A DNA stretch of 64,000 nucleotides, from contig DATNNM010000016.1 in the NCBI GenBank assembly GCA_035601835.1, positions 62,001 through 126,000 on the forward strand, read 5' to 3'. Position numbers and translations under genes: made by a program. The DNA comes from Candidatus Tumulicola sp. GTDB taxonomy: Bacteria; Vulcanimicrobiota; Vulcanimicrobiia; Eremiobacterales; Eremiobacteraceae. A model generated the notes under the pieces. It searched no databases, was not told the origin of the DNA, and was given only the letters and a program-made list of their open reading frames with translations. This document shows, piece by piece, positions 50,074 through 59,500 of the stretch (its first letter is position 1; each line of letters opens with the position of its first letter).

Positions 50074-50903
50074 TGCGCCGATCGCTCCGCCAGATTTTCC
50101 ACGAGTGCCCGCACGCGCGGCACCGCTGCTTCAACCGCGCGCTGCACGGCCTCGTGCGTGAGAGCGGGCTCGCCGTGCGCGTGCGGCGACGCTTCGTTCG
50201 CGATGACGGAGAGGCCCAGCACGCGCATGGAGACGTGGCGTGCGACCAGCACTTCGGGCACGGTGGACATGCCGACCGCATCGGCCCCGAGCGTCGCCAG
50301 CATACGCAGCTCCGCGTCGGTCTCATACGCTGGACCCGACAACGCCGCGTAGACGCCGTCGTGCAGCTTGAGGCCCAGCTTCTTACCCAACTCGCGTACG
50401 ACCGTGCGCAGCTCTGCATCGTAGGCATCGCGCGTGGATGGAAAGCGCGGACCGAGCTTCGCTCCTGCTTTGCCCATCAGCGGACTATCGCCCATGAGAT
50501 TGAGATGATCTCCGATGATCATGATGTCGCCGGCGTCAAGCGCGGCGTTGATGCCTCCGGCAGCGTTGGTGACGACAAGGGTCTCGACGCCCAGGCGATG
50601 CAGTAGGTAGACGGGCAGCGCCACGTCGTCCATCGAGCGGCTTTCGTAGTAGTGAGCGCGGCCTTGCATCACCGCAGCGGGCGTGCCCTTGATCGTCCCC
50701 AACAGCAAGCGACCGGCATGGCCCTCCACTGAAGTGGAGACGAATCCCGGGATCTCTGAATATTCGAACACGCGCGGTTTCTCAACCGCGTCGGCCACTT
50801 TCGCAAGCCCCGAGCCTAAGATCAAACCCAGGCGCGGCCGCAGTTCGCTGCGCGCACGCACGTACTGCAGCGCGGCTTCGAGCCGGTCGACGAGATCGCT
50901 CAC
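50070..50903 (-). CDS. punA: Purine nucleoside phosphorylase (class I)
   Basis: A 277-residue trimer-type PNP from GTG 50903 (overlapping the murJ stop as GTGA). LGLILGSGLAKVADAV is the phosphate loop; GRAHYYESRSMDDVALPVYLLHRLGVETLVVTNAAGG and GPAYETDAELRMLATLGADAVGMSTVPEV in outline are the class I PNP motifs. It degrades inosine and guanosine (and deoxy forms). Together with deoA it forms a nucleoside salvage pair. Confidence 0.92.
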   Translation of the reverse strand: MSDLVDRLEAALQYVRARSELRPRLGLILGSGLAKVADAVEKPRVFEYSEIPGFVSTSVEGHAGRLLLGTIKGTPAAVMQGRAHYYESRSMDDVALPVYLLHRLGVETLVVTNAAGGINAALDAGDIMIIGDHLNLMGDSPLMGKAGAKLGPRFPSTRDAYDAELRTVVRELGKKLGLKLHDGVYAALSGPAYETDAELRMLATLGADAVGMSTVPEVLVARHVSMRVLGLSVIANEASPHAHGEPALTHEAVQRAVEAAVPRVRALVENLAERSAQ

Positions 50904-52510
50904 GTTTGGGCCGCGGACACGGCGCGGCGCCCGACGTAGTTCGCCGCCAATGCCAGCAGTTTCGCGAGTTCGCGCACTCGCAGTTTCGTGCCCACCGCGA
51001 CGAACACGATGCCGCCGACCAGAATCGCGGCGATCAGCGTCGCGGCATGCTGGAACAGTGTGCCCGCATCGTGCCACAGCAGGGCTTCCACGCCCCAAGC
51101 CGCTGCGGCCATCACCAGCGACGTGATGCCCACGCGCAGGATGCACGAGCCGATGAGGTCATCTTCGGCGCCGATGCGCCGGTTCAGGAGCGCGAACAGC
51201 ACCAGCGCCTCGGTGAGTGAGGCTAACGAGTTGGATGCGGCGAGCCCGTTGACGCCGTACGGCTGGACGAGGAGCGCGCACGCAACGACGTTGAGCACCA
51301 TGACGCAGGCGGCGACGATGACCGGCGTGCGCGAGTCGCGCATGGCGAAGAAACAGCGCGTCAGCACGATGCTGGCCGCCAAGCCGAGCAGGCCGGCCGC
51401 GTAGAACTGCATCGCGCCGGCGGTGCGCACTACGTCGCCCTGGCTGAACTCGCCGCGCTCGAACAACACGCTGATGATCGGCCGCGCCAACACGATCAGG
51501 CCCACCGCCGCTGGCACGGTGATGAGCGCCGTCATGCGCAAGCCGGACGAGGCGGTGAGGCGCAGCGACGGCATTTCTTTGGTCGCGAATTGCGCCGAGA
51601 GGACCGGGAACAGCACGGTGGCGATCGCGGCTGCGAACAGTTGCTGCGGGAAGCCGACGACCTTCGTCGCGTATTGCATGGCTGCGATGGCGCCGGCCGC
51701 CAGCGTCGAACCGAAGTACTTGTCGACCAGCAAGTTCACCTGACCGACCGCCGAGCCGATGACGATCGGACCCATGATGACGAACAGCGAGTTGAGGCCC
51801 GGATGACGCAGGTCGATGACGGGGCGGTACTTGCAGCGCCGGAAGTAGCTCGGCAACTGCACGAGCAGCTGCGCGAACAATCCCGCGGCCGTGCCGAAGA
51901 CCAGCGCGTAGATGCCGTACTGGCGGAAGAACAGCAGCACGACCGCGATGGTGCAGACGTTGAGCGCGACGCCCTGCAACGCGGCCGCGCGATAACGGCG
52001 CTGCGCGTTGAGCAGCGCCTGCATGACGCCGGCGATGGACGTCGCGATGATCGTCGGCATCATGATACGCGTCATGCGGATGGTCTCGAGCGCATGGTCT
52101 TGCGGAAAGCCCTTTGCCACGAGGTGCACGATCCACGGCGCCGCCGCCCAACCCACGAAGGCGCCGAACGCGAGCACCACGACCAGCACGTTGATGACGG
52201 TGCTCGACAAGCGCCACGCTTCTTCAGCCTTGTCCGAACTGAAGTAGTCGGAGAAAATGGGCACGAGCGCGCTGACGAGCGCGCCGTTGAAGACCCCGAA
52301 GACGAGCGTCGGGATGATCGCCGCGACGATGAACGCATCGAGCTCCCAGCGTTCGCCGAAATATTGCGCGTTGACGACCTCACGCCCGAACCCGAGCACC
52401 ATGCTGGCGAGCGTCGCCAGCATGACGGCGAGCGTCGAACCCGCGAGTATGCGGGGCGCTTCCTCCTGAACCGGCGTTTGCGCCGGCGCCGGTCGCTCTG
52501 CGAGAGCCAT
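50900..52510 (-). CDS. murJ: Lipid II flippase MurJ
   Basis: A 536-residue MVF-family protein with about 14 membrane helices. SMVLGFGREVVNAQYFGERWELDAFIVA and GVFNGALVSALVPIFSDYF are MurJ signatures; the central cavity helices and LDKYFGSTL-type region are present (VDKYFGSTLAAGAIAAMQYA). It moves lipid II across the inner membrane for wall synthesis. It is the first gene of the operon running into nucleoside phosphorylases and rmlD, and is divergent from metF across a repeat-bearing 86-bp gap. Confidence 0.95.
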   Translation of the reverse strand: MALAERPAPAQTPVQEEAPRILAGSTLAVMLATLASMVLGFGREVVNAQYFGERWELDAFIVAAIIPTLVFGVFNGALVSALVPIFSDYFSSDKAEEAWRLSSTVINVLVVVLAFGAFVGWAAAPWIVHLVAKGFPQDHALETIRMTRIMMPTIIATSIAGVMQALLNAQRRYRAAALQGVALNVCTIAVVLLFFRQYGIYALVFGTAAGLFAQLLVQLPSYFRRCKYRPVIDLRHPGLNSLFVIMGPIVIGSAVGQVNLLVDKYFGSTLAAGAIAAMQYATKVVGFPQQLFAAAIATVLFPVLSAQFATKEMPSLRLTASSGLRMTALITVPAAVGLIVLARPIISVLFERGEFSQGDVVRTAGAMQFYAAGLLGLAASIVLTRCFFAMRDSRTPVIVAACVMVLNVVACALLVQPYGVNGLAASNSLASLTEALVLFALLNRRIGAEDDLIGSCILRVGITSLVMAAAAWGVEALLWHDAGTLFQHAATLIAAILVGGIVFVAVGTKLRVRELAKLLALAANYVGRRAVSAAQT

Positions 52511-52568
52511 GTGCGATGCCTTCTCACCGTTGGGGGCGCGCGCCTACCAAACCTCGAGGCTAGGGTTC

Positions 52569-52593
52569 TCCGCGCTTCGTTCGGAACGCTACA
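52569..52593 (-). repeat. TGTAGCG-tailed hairpin repeat abutting metF
   Basis: TCCGCGC-TTC-GTTCGGA followed by ACGCTACA, a slightly mutated version of the family at 29541-29595. The tail ends 3 bp before the metF GTG, so the repeat may have supplied or displaced the start region. No ribosome site is visible between them. Confidence 0.6.
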
Positions 52594-52596
52594 ACG

Positions 52597-53535
52597 GTGA
52601 GGATCAGCGACATCCTGCGGGATAAGCGCCCCTGTTTTTCCTTCGAATTTTTTCCGCCGCGAAGCGACGAAGGCGTCGCGGCCCTGCTCGACACGGTCGC
52701 GACGTTGCGCGCTTTGGATCCCGGATTCGTGTCCGTCACCTACGGCGCCGGCGGCAGCACGCGCGAAAGAACGCTGGAAGTCGTGACTTCCATCAAGTCC
52801 AGACTCGGGCTTGAGGCCATGGCGCACTTGACGTGCGTCGGCGCGAGCGTGGATGAACTACGCGACGTGATGGCGCGTGTCGCAGAGGCCGGCATCGACA
52901 ACGTGCTCGCATTGCGCGGCGATCCGCCGCGCGGCTTCGAGGAATTCCGGATGCCGCCGGGCGGCCTGCGCCACGCCGCGGATCTCGTGCGTCTCGCGCG
53001 CGCAGAATTCTCTTTCTGCATCGGCGGCGCGTGCCATCCGGAGACGCACCTCGAAGCGCCGGATGCCGCGACCGACCTGCGCTACCTTGCGACGAAGGTA
53101 GAGGCGGGGGCCGAATTTCTGATCACGCAGCTGTTCTTCGACAATGAGATCTATTTCGAGTTCGTGGAGCGCGCGCGGCGCGCGGGCATCGGCGTTCCTA
53201 TCATCCCGGGCATCATGCCGATCACCAGCGCCGAACAGATCGCGCGCTTCACGCGCATGTGCGGAGCCAGCATTCCGGCCTCGCTGTTGGCCGAACTTGA
53301 GGCGCGCAAAGATCAGCCCGAGGCGGTGCAGGACCTCGGGGTCGCCTTCGCCACGCTGCAATGCGCGGACTTGCTCGCGCGCGGCGCCCCGGCCATACAC
53401 TTCTATACGCTGAACAAATCGCCGGCCGCACGCGCGGTCGTGTCCGCGCTGCTCGCCGCCCGTCCCTGGGAGACGTCGGGCGCCACCCGTTACGAGAGCG
53501 AGCGCCCCACGATGCCGAAGAAAATTCCCAGTTAG
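52597..53535 (+). CDS. metF: 5,10-methylenetetrahydrofolate reductase
   Basis: A 312-residue FAD TIM-barrel from GTG 52597. FEFFPPRSDEGVAAL, SVTYGAGGSTRERTLEV, LALRGDPPRGFEEF and FLITQLFFDNEIYFEFV are the canonical motifs; the Glu in FEFFPP is catalytic. It provides methyl-THF for methionine synthesis. The C-terminal extension of about 25 residues is basic and not conserved. The start has no ribosome site because a repeat ends 3 bp upstream; an in-frame GTG/ATG further in is possible but would lose the FEFFPP strand. Confidence 0.94.
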   Translation: MRISDILRDKRPCFSFEFFPPRSDEGVAALLDTVATLRALDPGFVSVTYGAGGSTRERTLEVVTSIKSRLGLEAMAHLTCVGASVDELRDVMARVAEAGIDNVLALRGDPPRGFEEFRMPPGGLRHAADLVRLARAEFSFCIGGACHPETHLEAPDAATDLRYLATKVEAGAEFLITQLFFDNEIYFEFVERARRAGIGVPIIPGIMPITSAEQIARFTRMCGASIPASLLAELEARKDQPEAVQDLGVAFATLQCADLLARGAPAIHFYTLNKSPAARAVVSALLAARPWETSGATRYESERPTMPKKIPS

Positions 53536-53622
53536 GACGGTTTCACCGAAAATAGTTCAGGGTCGGGCGGTATTTCGTCTTTTTGTGCACAGGAGTACCA
53601 CGTCTTGCGCGTTGCGCGGTGC

Positions 53623-53628
53623 TAAAAT
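53623..53628 (+). promoter_or_regulatory. Extended -10 element upstream of the GT2 gene
   Basis: TGC-TAAAAT (hexamer 53623-53628) is an extended -10. No good -35 lies at 16-18 nt, which an extended -10 can tolerate. It would start transcription near 53635, giving an 80-nt leader with hairpins before the GT2 ATG. Confidence 0.35.
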
Positions 53629-53650
53629 GAGGGCAACCGGGGCGCTCTGA

Positions 53651-53696
53651 GGTCGCAGCGTTCAGCCAAAGCGTCTGCGACCCCAAGACATGGGGT
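53651..53696 (+). promoter_or_regulatory. Two overlapping hairpins in the GT2 leader
   Basis: Stem 1: GGTCGCAG (53651-53658) with CTGCGACC (53675-53682). Stem 2: ACCCCA (53680-53685) with TGGGGT (53691-53696). They share bases 53680-53682, so they cannot both form fully. This could be an attenuator-like switch or a mere RNA fold; no U-run follows stem 2. Confidence 0.35.
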
Positions 53697-53714
53697 TTGT
53701 AGGGACTTCTGGCG

Positions 53715-54530
53715 ATGCACGACCGATCGCTTGTCCGCGGCCCGTACACGAAAACCGGCGTCTTCGGACATCGCCCCAAAACTGGCGAGCCTGACCGTTC
53801 GAAGCGCCCGGATGGATTGAAGCGGCCTTCCGCACCATTTGTGTCAGTGATCGTTCCGCTTTATAACGAACAAAAAATCCTCGTCGACTTGGTAAAGACG
53901 CTTCGGGAACAGAGCGCTGCCCTTCCGTTTGAAACGGAACTCCTCTTGTGTGAGAACGGCAGCCTCGACCACACCCGGGACGTTGCCAATCACCTCGTCG
54001 CGGAGACCCCAAACGTTCGCCTCGTAACCATCAATAAACCGTCCTATGGCGCCGCGATCAAGATGGGAATCTTAGAGGCCCATGCGGACCTCGTCGTAAT
54101 TTTCAACGCCGACTTGTGGTGTCCGCGTTTTTTCCGTGACGCAGTGTCGCTCTTGCAGAACGGCTTTGACCTAGTGATCTCCTCGAAGCGGCACCCTGCG
54201 TCGGTCGATCGCCGACCGCCCCTGCGGCGCTTCATCACGTGGTCGTTCAACACGTTTCTGAGAGCTGCGTTCGCGTTTGAAGGTACCGATACGCATGGCA
54301 TGAAGGCGTTCCGAAGATCGCGCGTTGTTGATATCGTATCTCAGTGCCGCACGGAGCGCGAGGTGTTCGATACTGAGCTTGTGCTGAGGTGTCAACGCGC
54401 GGGTCTTAAGATGCGTGAGCTGCCCGTTGAAGTGCGAGAAAACCGGGCGCCCCGACTTGGGCTCCTTAAGCGTATCCCGAGCACCGCTCGAGATATGTTC
54501 GTGATCTGGTCGACATTAGACCGCGCATAG
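53715..54530 (+). CDS. Family 2 glycosyltransferase
   Basis: A 271-residue cytosolic GT2. A ~40-residue basic N-terminal extension precedes APFVSVIVPLYNEQKILVDLV; ELLLCENGSLDHTRDVA follows, and the metal-binding region reads VVIFNADLWC, where the usual D-x-D is N-A-D. It resembles dolichyl-phosphate-type transferases but lacks membrane helices. The acceptor is unknown. It opens the glycan region in the plus direction and faces the minus-strand FkbM-like gene. Confidence 0.85.
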   Translation: MHDRSLVRGPYTKTGVFGHRPKTGEPDRSKRPDGLKRPSAPFVSVIVPLYNEQKILVDLVKTLREQSAALPFETELLLCENGSLDHTRDVANHLVAETPNVRLVTINKPSYGAAIKMGILEAHADLVVIFNADLWCPRFFRDAVSLLQNGFDLVISSKRHPASVDRRPPLRRFITWSFNTFLRAAFAFEGTDTHGMKAFRRSRVVDIVSQCRTEREVFDTELVLRCQRAGLKMRELPVEVRENRAPRLGLLKRIPSTARDMFVIWSTLDRA

Positions 54531-54553
54531 TCACTCATCGCTTCCAGTCGGAT

Positions 54554-55372
54554 TCAGCCTTGGGATTGTTGTTGGGGAGGCGGTCTCTTGTCACTCGCGA
54601 GACCAAAAAATGCAAAACGAGGACGATGATAAGCCTCAGCGGCTGTTAGCTCAGGGAAATTGACGCGTTTTAGAACATCTCTTCTGACGAAAAATGCGTT
54701 CACACCGCGACTCTCGGTGCCGATCAATGCGTAACCTAACCGATCTCCAAGCAGTTTGAGCGACTGAAGGCTGGCGCCAAACGCCATTCTTTCTATGGCT
54801 GTGGGGTTGTCATACGGCATGACCCACTCTTCGGGGGGAGGAATGGCGGCATTATATTCGATCACAACGATGCGTGGACGATGGTTAGTCAATGCTGCCC
54901 ATACCCAATAGTCATTACCATCGATATCTATCGAGAGCAAATCGAGCTCTACCGGGACCAGCGCTGCCTGAAAAATGCTCTCGATGTTGTCAGCCGAGAC
55001 TGTGCGATTTAGGGTCGTTACCTTCGTATGCTTGTAAAGTTGGCTCAAACAATCGTACTTGACAGTGTCAGATTCAAGCATCAAACCTTGCCAAGAGTAC
55101 TGGCGGGCCAACAAGGCGGTGTTGCATTCTTCCCCTGTGCCAACGCCGAACTCTACAAAATAGCGATGCTGGACGCCGATCCTGAAGATGAGCTCTTTAA
55201 TAATGCCATCTTCCCCGTTTTGTGAATAAATTGACTTCTCATAACGATTGAGGTGCTGTAGATGAAGCAGTTCGCGACTTTTTCTATAGTGTCGCAGCAA
55301 ATCGAGAGCGTGCGCGCCGCCGTTATCGGCAATAAATCGCAAAGTGCGCTGAATCAAACCGCGCAAATTCAA
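54554..55372 (-). CDS. FkbM-type/related methyltransferase-like protein
   Basis: A 272-residue protein. YSQNGEDGIIKELIFRIG, RYFVEFGVGTGEECNTALLA and DLLSIDIDGNDYWVW form the pattern seen in FkbM-like SAM-binding proteins found in glycan clusters: an FVEFGxGxG SAM loop and SIDIDGND. It is probably an O-methyltransferase of a sugar or lipid-linked intermediate. The C-terminus is Pro/Gln-rich. It abuts the small lipoprotein gene with no gap. Confidence 0.7.
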   Translation of the reverse strand: MNLRGLIQRTLRFIADNGGAHALDLLRHYRKSRELLHLQHLNRYEKSIYSQNGEDGIIKELIFRIGVQHRYFVEFGVGTGEECNTALLARQYSWQGLMLESDTVKYDCLSQLYKHTKVTTLNRTVSADNIESIFQAALVPVELDLLSIDIDGNDYWVWAALTNHRPRIVVIEYNAAIPPPEEWVMPYDNPTAIERMAFGASLQSLKLLGDRLGYALIGTESRGVNAFFVRRDVLKRVNFPELTAAEAYHRPRFAFFGLASDKRPPPQQQSQG

Positions 55373-55780
55373 TCACCTGCCAGCATGGGTTAATGTCGCC
55401 GAAAGCAACCGCGTCTGTTTTCCAGTAGCGCGCTCCTGAAAGTAGATCACGATCGAGTCGTTTGCAAACGCAGATGGCCGGAGTGAATTCGGCGTAAGCG
55501 TGAAATCCTGACTTCCGTTGGCTCGCAGTACCGCAAAGGTGCGCTTTGGGTCCCAGTTGGAGAGGGCCAGGGAGTCGTCGAGCAGCAGAAAGTCCCCTTC
55601 CAATTCCTCTCTGGTTGGGTTCACTTCGTGAATAGTGATCGAGTTCACAACGCCGGTATTTGAATCGATATTCGTAGAGAGGATGGTCGCATACGGCGCA
55701 CTTGCAGCATCGCGAGCGCAACCAGTCAGCATCAGAAGCGCCACCGAAATCGTAGCTTTCAGAATACTACAAGCCCTCAC
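55373..55780 (-). CDS. Small hypothetical lipoprotein
   Basis: About 135 residues from GTG 55780 (VRACSILKATISVALLMLTGC), which overlaps the methyltransferase stop as GTGA. The signal ends at lipobox LMLTGC. The mature part of about 115 residues has no recognisable domain. It sits in the middle of a glycan operon and may be a periplasmic accessory, but that is a guess. Confidence 0.6.
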   Translation of the reverse strand: MRACSILKATISVALLMLTGCARDAASAPYATILSTNIDSNTGVVNSITIHEVNPTREELEGDFLLLDDSLALSNWDPKRTFAVLRANGSQDFTLTPNSLRPSAFANDSIVIYFQERATGKQTRLLSATLTHAGR

Positions 55781-56532
55781 TGAATGATCGGCTGGCGCGC
55801 GTGACACACCAGGTTTTCGCACCAATCAAGGTCGAGGGGCGCGGTCATGACGATTCGCGGAATCAATCCGAGGATGTGAGTTTCCGATGTCGCATAATGC
55901 ATCCGATAGATGTCGACCGATGCAAATGACAAGCGCATCAACGCGTAGAGATCGTACCATGGGTAGCCTTGAACGTGCGTCACGTCGCGAAAAATGGCCC
56001 CTGGCGAAAGAGCGTTCGGCGTTCCCAAGACCATCGCTGCGTCCGGTGCGAGCTTCCGCAGCACGGACGCCAAAATGCCGCCAAAGAAATCGTCTGCCGT
56101 CATGTGTTCAGCGACTTCGCTGGCGATGAGGAGATCAACGCCCGCGGGGACGGCCTCTGGTGACGGGATGCGATCGTAAGGACCTTCTACCGCCTCGTCG
56201 CGTTCTAGCGCGAAATAGCGCGCGATACGAGCACCGTATCGACGTTTGAGAAAAAATGCGAGGGAACCGGGGCCGGGACCGATCTCCAGCACGGTAAGCG
56301 CGCGCGTGCTAGCCCGCACGCATCGTTCGACGACCGCGAGGATCGGGGGATTGTCGCCGACATACACCGGGCCGAATTTCTTATACGGCATGTCGGGTTG
56401 GCGCAGCCCAATCGTCGGAAAGCTCACGCGAAACGGGGGTGCGCACACGTCGAAGACCGTTTGAGCCCTGTACTTTCGGAGGCCTTCGCGGCGCAGCTCG
56501 ATCAGCTTATGATAGCTATCGCCGATTGCCAC
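55777..56532 (-). CDS. SAM-dependent methyltransferase (class I)
   Basis: About 251 residues, with GTG 56532 preferred because GGAG lies 7 nt upstream; the overlap with the large GT-C-like gene is then 17 nt. LTVLEIGPGPGSLAFFLK is motif I, followed by LLIASEVAEHMTADDFF. It methylates an unknown substrate, probably a sugar or lipid in the glycan pathway. Confidence 0.8.
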   Translation of the reverse strand: MAIGDSYHKLIELRREGLRKYRAQTVFDVCAPPFRVSFPTIGLRQPDMPYKKFGPVYVGDNPPILAVVERCVRASTRALTVLEIGPGPGSLAFFLKRRYGARIARYFALERDEAVEGPYDRIPSPEAVPAGVDLLIASEVAEHMTADDFFGGILASVLRKLAPDAAMVLGTPNALSPGAIFRDVTHVQGYPWYDLYALMRLSFASVDIYRMHYATSETHILGLIPRIVMTAPLDLDWCENLVCHARQPIIQ

Positions 56533-59500
56533 GCACAACTCCAAGAATTCTGGGGCGGGACGCAAGGAGGATCCACACTGCAGCAATCGAGCAAAGAGCA
56601 AGCCCCGCTAGCAAAGCAGCGCGACCGTCATTTCCCCAGGCATACGAAAGCCGCAAGTCGTAGGTCCCGATGCCGCTAACCACCCACCCGTTTTCGAAGA
56701 GGTTCGCTTCGACGTGCGTCGCGTGGACGCCGGGAGGCGCGCTGATCTTCCAACCCTCGCTGAACGACGAGTTCATAACGAGCATGAACTCCTTTGGCGC
56801 ACGTTGGACATGGATTATCCAATCAGTCGATCCCGCCCGACGCGTTGTAATGCGCTGCGGCGTGGACAGCTTCATATTTGTAAGCCGCGTAACATATGTC
56901 GGCGAGACGTTAAGCATCTCAAGCGTCGCAACCCCGAGATCTGTCGACGTGTCCTCGTAATTCTCCGTACCTGTGTAAAAATAGGCGTCGAAGCCCTCTA
57001 CGTTTTCGGGTAATTGGAATTGCGTTCGGATCATCTGCAGACCTTGTCGACTGGCAACAAATGCTGTCGCTAGTCGTTGCCCGGTGTCCGAGTTAACCGC
57101 CACCGTCGCGCTATCGCCGCGGGTGCGCACAAGGGGTATCGTCAGCTCGTATGTCGCAGCCGGTAAAAGATGCGAAAAATGCGATCGCACATCCCAACCC
57201 GAGGCTTTGGTCTCTATGTGAAAATACTCTCGGCCGTTTGGGGAACGCAGTCGGTCGGCACGTACGCCGAAAACGCGGGCCGGCGGCTCGCCGACGGGCT
57301 CTGGGGCCTCCCACACCGCGGAGACGTCTGATATAGCTGATACTGCGGAACGAGTGTCGAGGGGCGTTACTGCTTTAATCGCAGCGAGCTGCGTAGCATT
57401 CTTGGCAAGAATGTCCGCGTTCGCAGCAAAGTACGGTGAGGTCGGGTAAAATCGCCCGGGGTCGCCAAGCAACTTCCACTCGTGGGAGCCGACAGCGTTG
57501 GCCACGATGATCCGCGTAAACGTCACGCATCCGGGGCGATCTGTGCCCTTTACCAACAGCCACAGGGCGAGTGACCTGTCCTCCGGGCTCGGTTGGAACA
57601 GCCGCATATAGGTGGTGTTTTGCGTGTTGGAAAGGAGCGCGACGGTGAAGCCGCGCTTCGTGCCGCTCACGTCATTCAGCAGCTTTAGGGCGGGCAACGC
57701 GGCGTCCGAGCTGTACGTAACAGCAATAATATTGATACCCTTGCGCAGTTGCGCTGAGTCGAGCGGCAATCGTTTTACCAGCACTCCGTAGGGATCGGCG
57801 CATAGCCGTTGCGGTGTATTCCATCTATCTACTGCACGAAGATCGATACGAACCGGCGGCGCATCGCCGTAAAGTAACGCGGACGGGGCCAGAGGGGTCG
57901 CGACATCCACAGACTGGTTGCCATAATCAAACAGTGTCAGCTCGCCCGGTCGATTGAACGGGCGCGGAACGGCGATCGCCTTGGAAACGATCGATGGTCT
58001 TTCCCAGGTGGCTGCCGAGATGCCAAAAGACTTCGCGGTCGCTGGAAAAGATGCGGCCGTGTCAAAAGTGAACGTCGTACAACAGTTGCTACCCAGCCTG
58101 CGGGTCGAATCTGAAGCGACGAACGCCACAGATTTACACGACCCGATGATGCGGCAAGCCATACCGATTTGTGGAACGTCCGTCGGCCCCGTCACTACGC
58201 GGGCCGGCGCATAGATAAATGGGTTCACAAACTGAGCGTCAATCTGGTAGACGTGAAGGCTGCCCTCGTTCAGCGCTGCTTTTAGCCCGCGCGGTGCAAC
58301 GCGAAGCTGGTCGGAAAATCCCGGGGCGAAAAAATCGAGATTGAAGGAGTCGTCTTGGACGACAAAACCAATGTGGTAAAGACCGAGGACGTCTGAAACT
58401 TGCGAATCACCGATGCCAGTCCGGAAGCGCTGAAACGCGTCGTCGATTGCGGTGTTCCCCTGGAGTCCTGAGTCATACAAGCGAGTCAGCAGCGGCCGAC
58501 CCACGAGATTCGCATGTATGCCCGCGCCAACGTATCCCCATTGATAGGTGTCCCAAAGCACCGGCGCTACCGGCAATTGAAGTGCGCGGTCGTCTCCAGG
58601 CTGCGCGTTGAGAAAGTTCGCGACGCGAACATAACTCGCAGGGATCTTCACGTAAAGCTGGCGCCAAAAAAGATCGCCGGTGAACATCGGATACGCTGCG
58701 ATGCCGAGAAGAATGAAGCTGCCCGCAGCGACGGGGATGCTCATTCTCGAAGTCCTCAAGCGAATACTGGACAGCGTAAGGCCAGCCAGGAGCGCATACC
58801 CGATGGCGACCAGCCACTCGAACTTATCGAACGAATTACGGAATGCTTGAAAGAGCGTAACGTGATCGGATAGCCATGCGAAGATGTTCCCAGCCGGCCA
58901 CGCGGTGCCTTTGGCAAAGAACAGAGCGATCGCGATCACCGACAGGATGATAATGGCACGCTTTCGGTAGCGCTGAAAGAAAAGCGAAGAGAGCGCGAGG
59001 ATCGGCAATGCCAAAGTGCCGGCGATAACCACCGGATTGGTCACGTATGACGGTCCTTCCGGAAGAAATAGCTGCGGGCCGACCTTATTGAAGAACGTGT
59101 ATTCGCCGACGAGCCGAACCGAATTGCCCAGCGAGCTGAACAGCGATGTAACGTGCAACGTGTCGAGTGAATACTGCGCTTGAGCGCTGACGAAGCCCAA
59201 GAGTGCGTGGCGCGTTGCAAGCGCGATCGGCAATCCGAACATCATGTTCAAGCCGACATAAAAAAGCCCGAGTTGCGCGAGCCGAGGTAGCGTCGCCGCA
59301 TCGAACCTCCTAAAGGCGAACAGCAGTGCAATCATTCCCATCAGGGGAATTTGTACCATAAAGACGGCCGGATTGACCCACCCGCACAACGCCACAACGT
59401 TATACAAGAAGAATTCCACTACCGCCATCGGCTTGCCGGTTAGAACGTAGCGAAGAAACGCTGCGACGATGCCCGGAAACGCTGCGCACGCAAGAAGCGT

